Origin: Actinomycetota bacterium
Lineage (GTDB): Bacteria > Actinomycetota > Acidimicrobiia > Acidimicrobiales > Acidimicrobilacustridaceae
Reading direction: 5' to 3'
Assembly: GCA_026393455.1 (NCBI GenBank)
Contig: JAPLAE010000106.1
Coordinates: forward strand, 1 to 43,309
Length of the DNA: 43,309 nt
The notes beneath the pieces are model-generated. The model ran no database searches. It was not told the origin of the DNA and saw nothing but the letters and a program-made list of their open reading frames with translations. Made by a program: the position numbers and the translations under genes. Below, in pieces: positions 43,150-43,309 of this stretch; the stretch's first letter is position 1, and each line of letters starts with the position of its first letter.

Positions 43150-43309
43150 TTAGCCGACTCGACGGTATCGCCATACTGCGAGCGGTATGAAGATTGCCAT
43201 GAAGATCGCAGACCAAATCAGCGTGAGGATGACCCAGTGGGCGGTGTTGGCGCCAGGGCCGCCCTGCATCAGAGCGCGTGTGGCGTTCACGGTGATGCTC
43301 ACCGGTTGA
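43150..43309 (-). CDS. ABC-2 type exporter permease, C-terminal end (cut by window edge)
   Basis: The minus-strand frame is open from the right edge to a TAA at 43150, giving the last 52 residues. They read QPVSITVNATRALMQGGPG, then one membrane helix (HWVILTLIWSAIFMAIFIPL) and a basic tail RYRRVG. This NPVT-like loop, final helix and RYRR end are typical of DrrB-like ABC-2 permeases in actinobacterial drug or lipid exporters. The rest, and any ATPase, lie outside the window. It is upstream of the CoA transferase on the same strand and might share its transcript. Confidence 0.75.
   Translation of the reverse strand, partial: QPVSITVNATRALMQGGPGANTAHWVILTLIWSAIFMAIFIPLAVWRYRRVG

Noticed and set aside
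1-43309. Mobile elements, CRISPR arrays, phage or defence systems
   Set aside because: No transposase, integrase, regularly spaced repeat, restriction, toxin-antitoxin or phage gene was recognised on either strand.

Overview
The window looks like a contiguous piece of an actinobacterial chromosome, most likely from the Acidimicrobiia or a nearby moderate-GC lineage. I infer this from gene content: a DUF2510 membrane protein, an LCP envelope protein, GT87 and GT39 glycosyltransferases, a luciferase-like flavin/F420 oxidoreductase, a cytochrome P450, a CaiB-type CoA transferase and DUF35/thiolase pairs. Frequent GTG starts, dense packing and many apparently leaderless genes agree with this. No rRNA, tRNA, CRISPR array, insertion sequence, phage gene or clear pseudogene was seen. 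Gene calls are by eye, and no database search was possible.

Layout. (1) 1-5084, envelope sugar genes: a GT39-like membrane glycosyltransferase cut by the left edge, a UDP-galactopyranose-mutase-like flavoprotein, a GT4 glycosyltransferase and an alpha/beta hydrolase. (2) 5263-5976, a DUF2510 membrane protein, followed by the one convincing bidirectional terminator. (3) 6047-12085, gltB-gltD, the glutamate synthase operon. (4) 12289-14850, an M18 aminopeptidase, a J-domain protein coupled to it, and an orphan protein. (5) 14898-19380, an LCP ligase, an FAD amine oxidase-like protein, a DUF2252 protein and a purine-type phosphoribosyltransferase. (6) 19385-24216, a complete BMP-type (nucleoside-like) ABC importer. 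(7) 24389-28558, a GT87 mannosyltransferase-like protein, a flavodoxin, a DUF4239-like membrane protein and a class I fumarase.

(8) 28584-43128 is a dense group of small-molecule and acyl-CoA metabolism genes: an acyl-CoA ligase, a zinc alcohol dehydrogenase, a MarR regulator, a DUF35 protein paired with a thiolase-fold protein, and an alpha/beta hydrolase. Next comes a same-strand set of P450, two tandem divergent D-aminoacylase-like amidohydrolases and a cupin. Then follow a luciferase-like oxidoreductase with an aldo/keto reductase, and a CoA transferase with a VOC protein. The right edge cuts an ABC-2 exporter permease. The combination suggests breakdown or remodelling of a lipid-like or terpenoid/steroid-like compound through CoA esters. 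The substrate cannot be read from the sequence, and no acyl-CoA dehydrogenase or enoyl-CoA hydratase is present.

The most notable points are: a thiolase-fold protein that appears to lack the nucleophilic cysteine and is coupled to a DUF35 partner (as in Ltp2-type aldolases); two D-aminoacylase paralogs apparently lacking two zinc-ligand histidines; a perfect 14-bp hairpin at the substrate-binding-protein/ATPase junction; and a recurring TANNNT box 6-8 nt before start codons that lack a Shine-Dalgarno sequence. I found no convincing defence, mobile or otherwise wholly new system.
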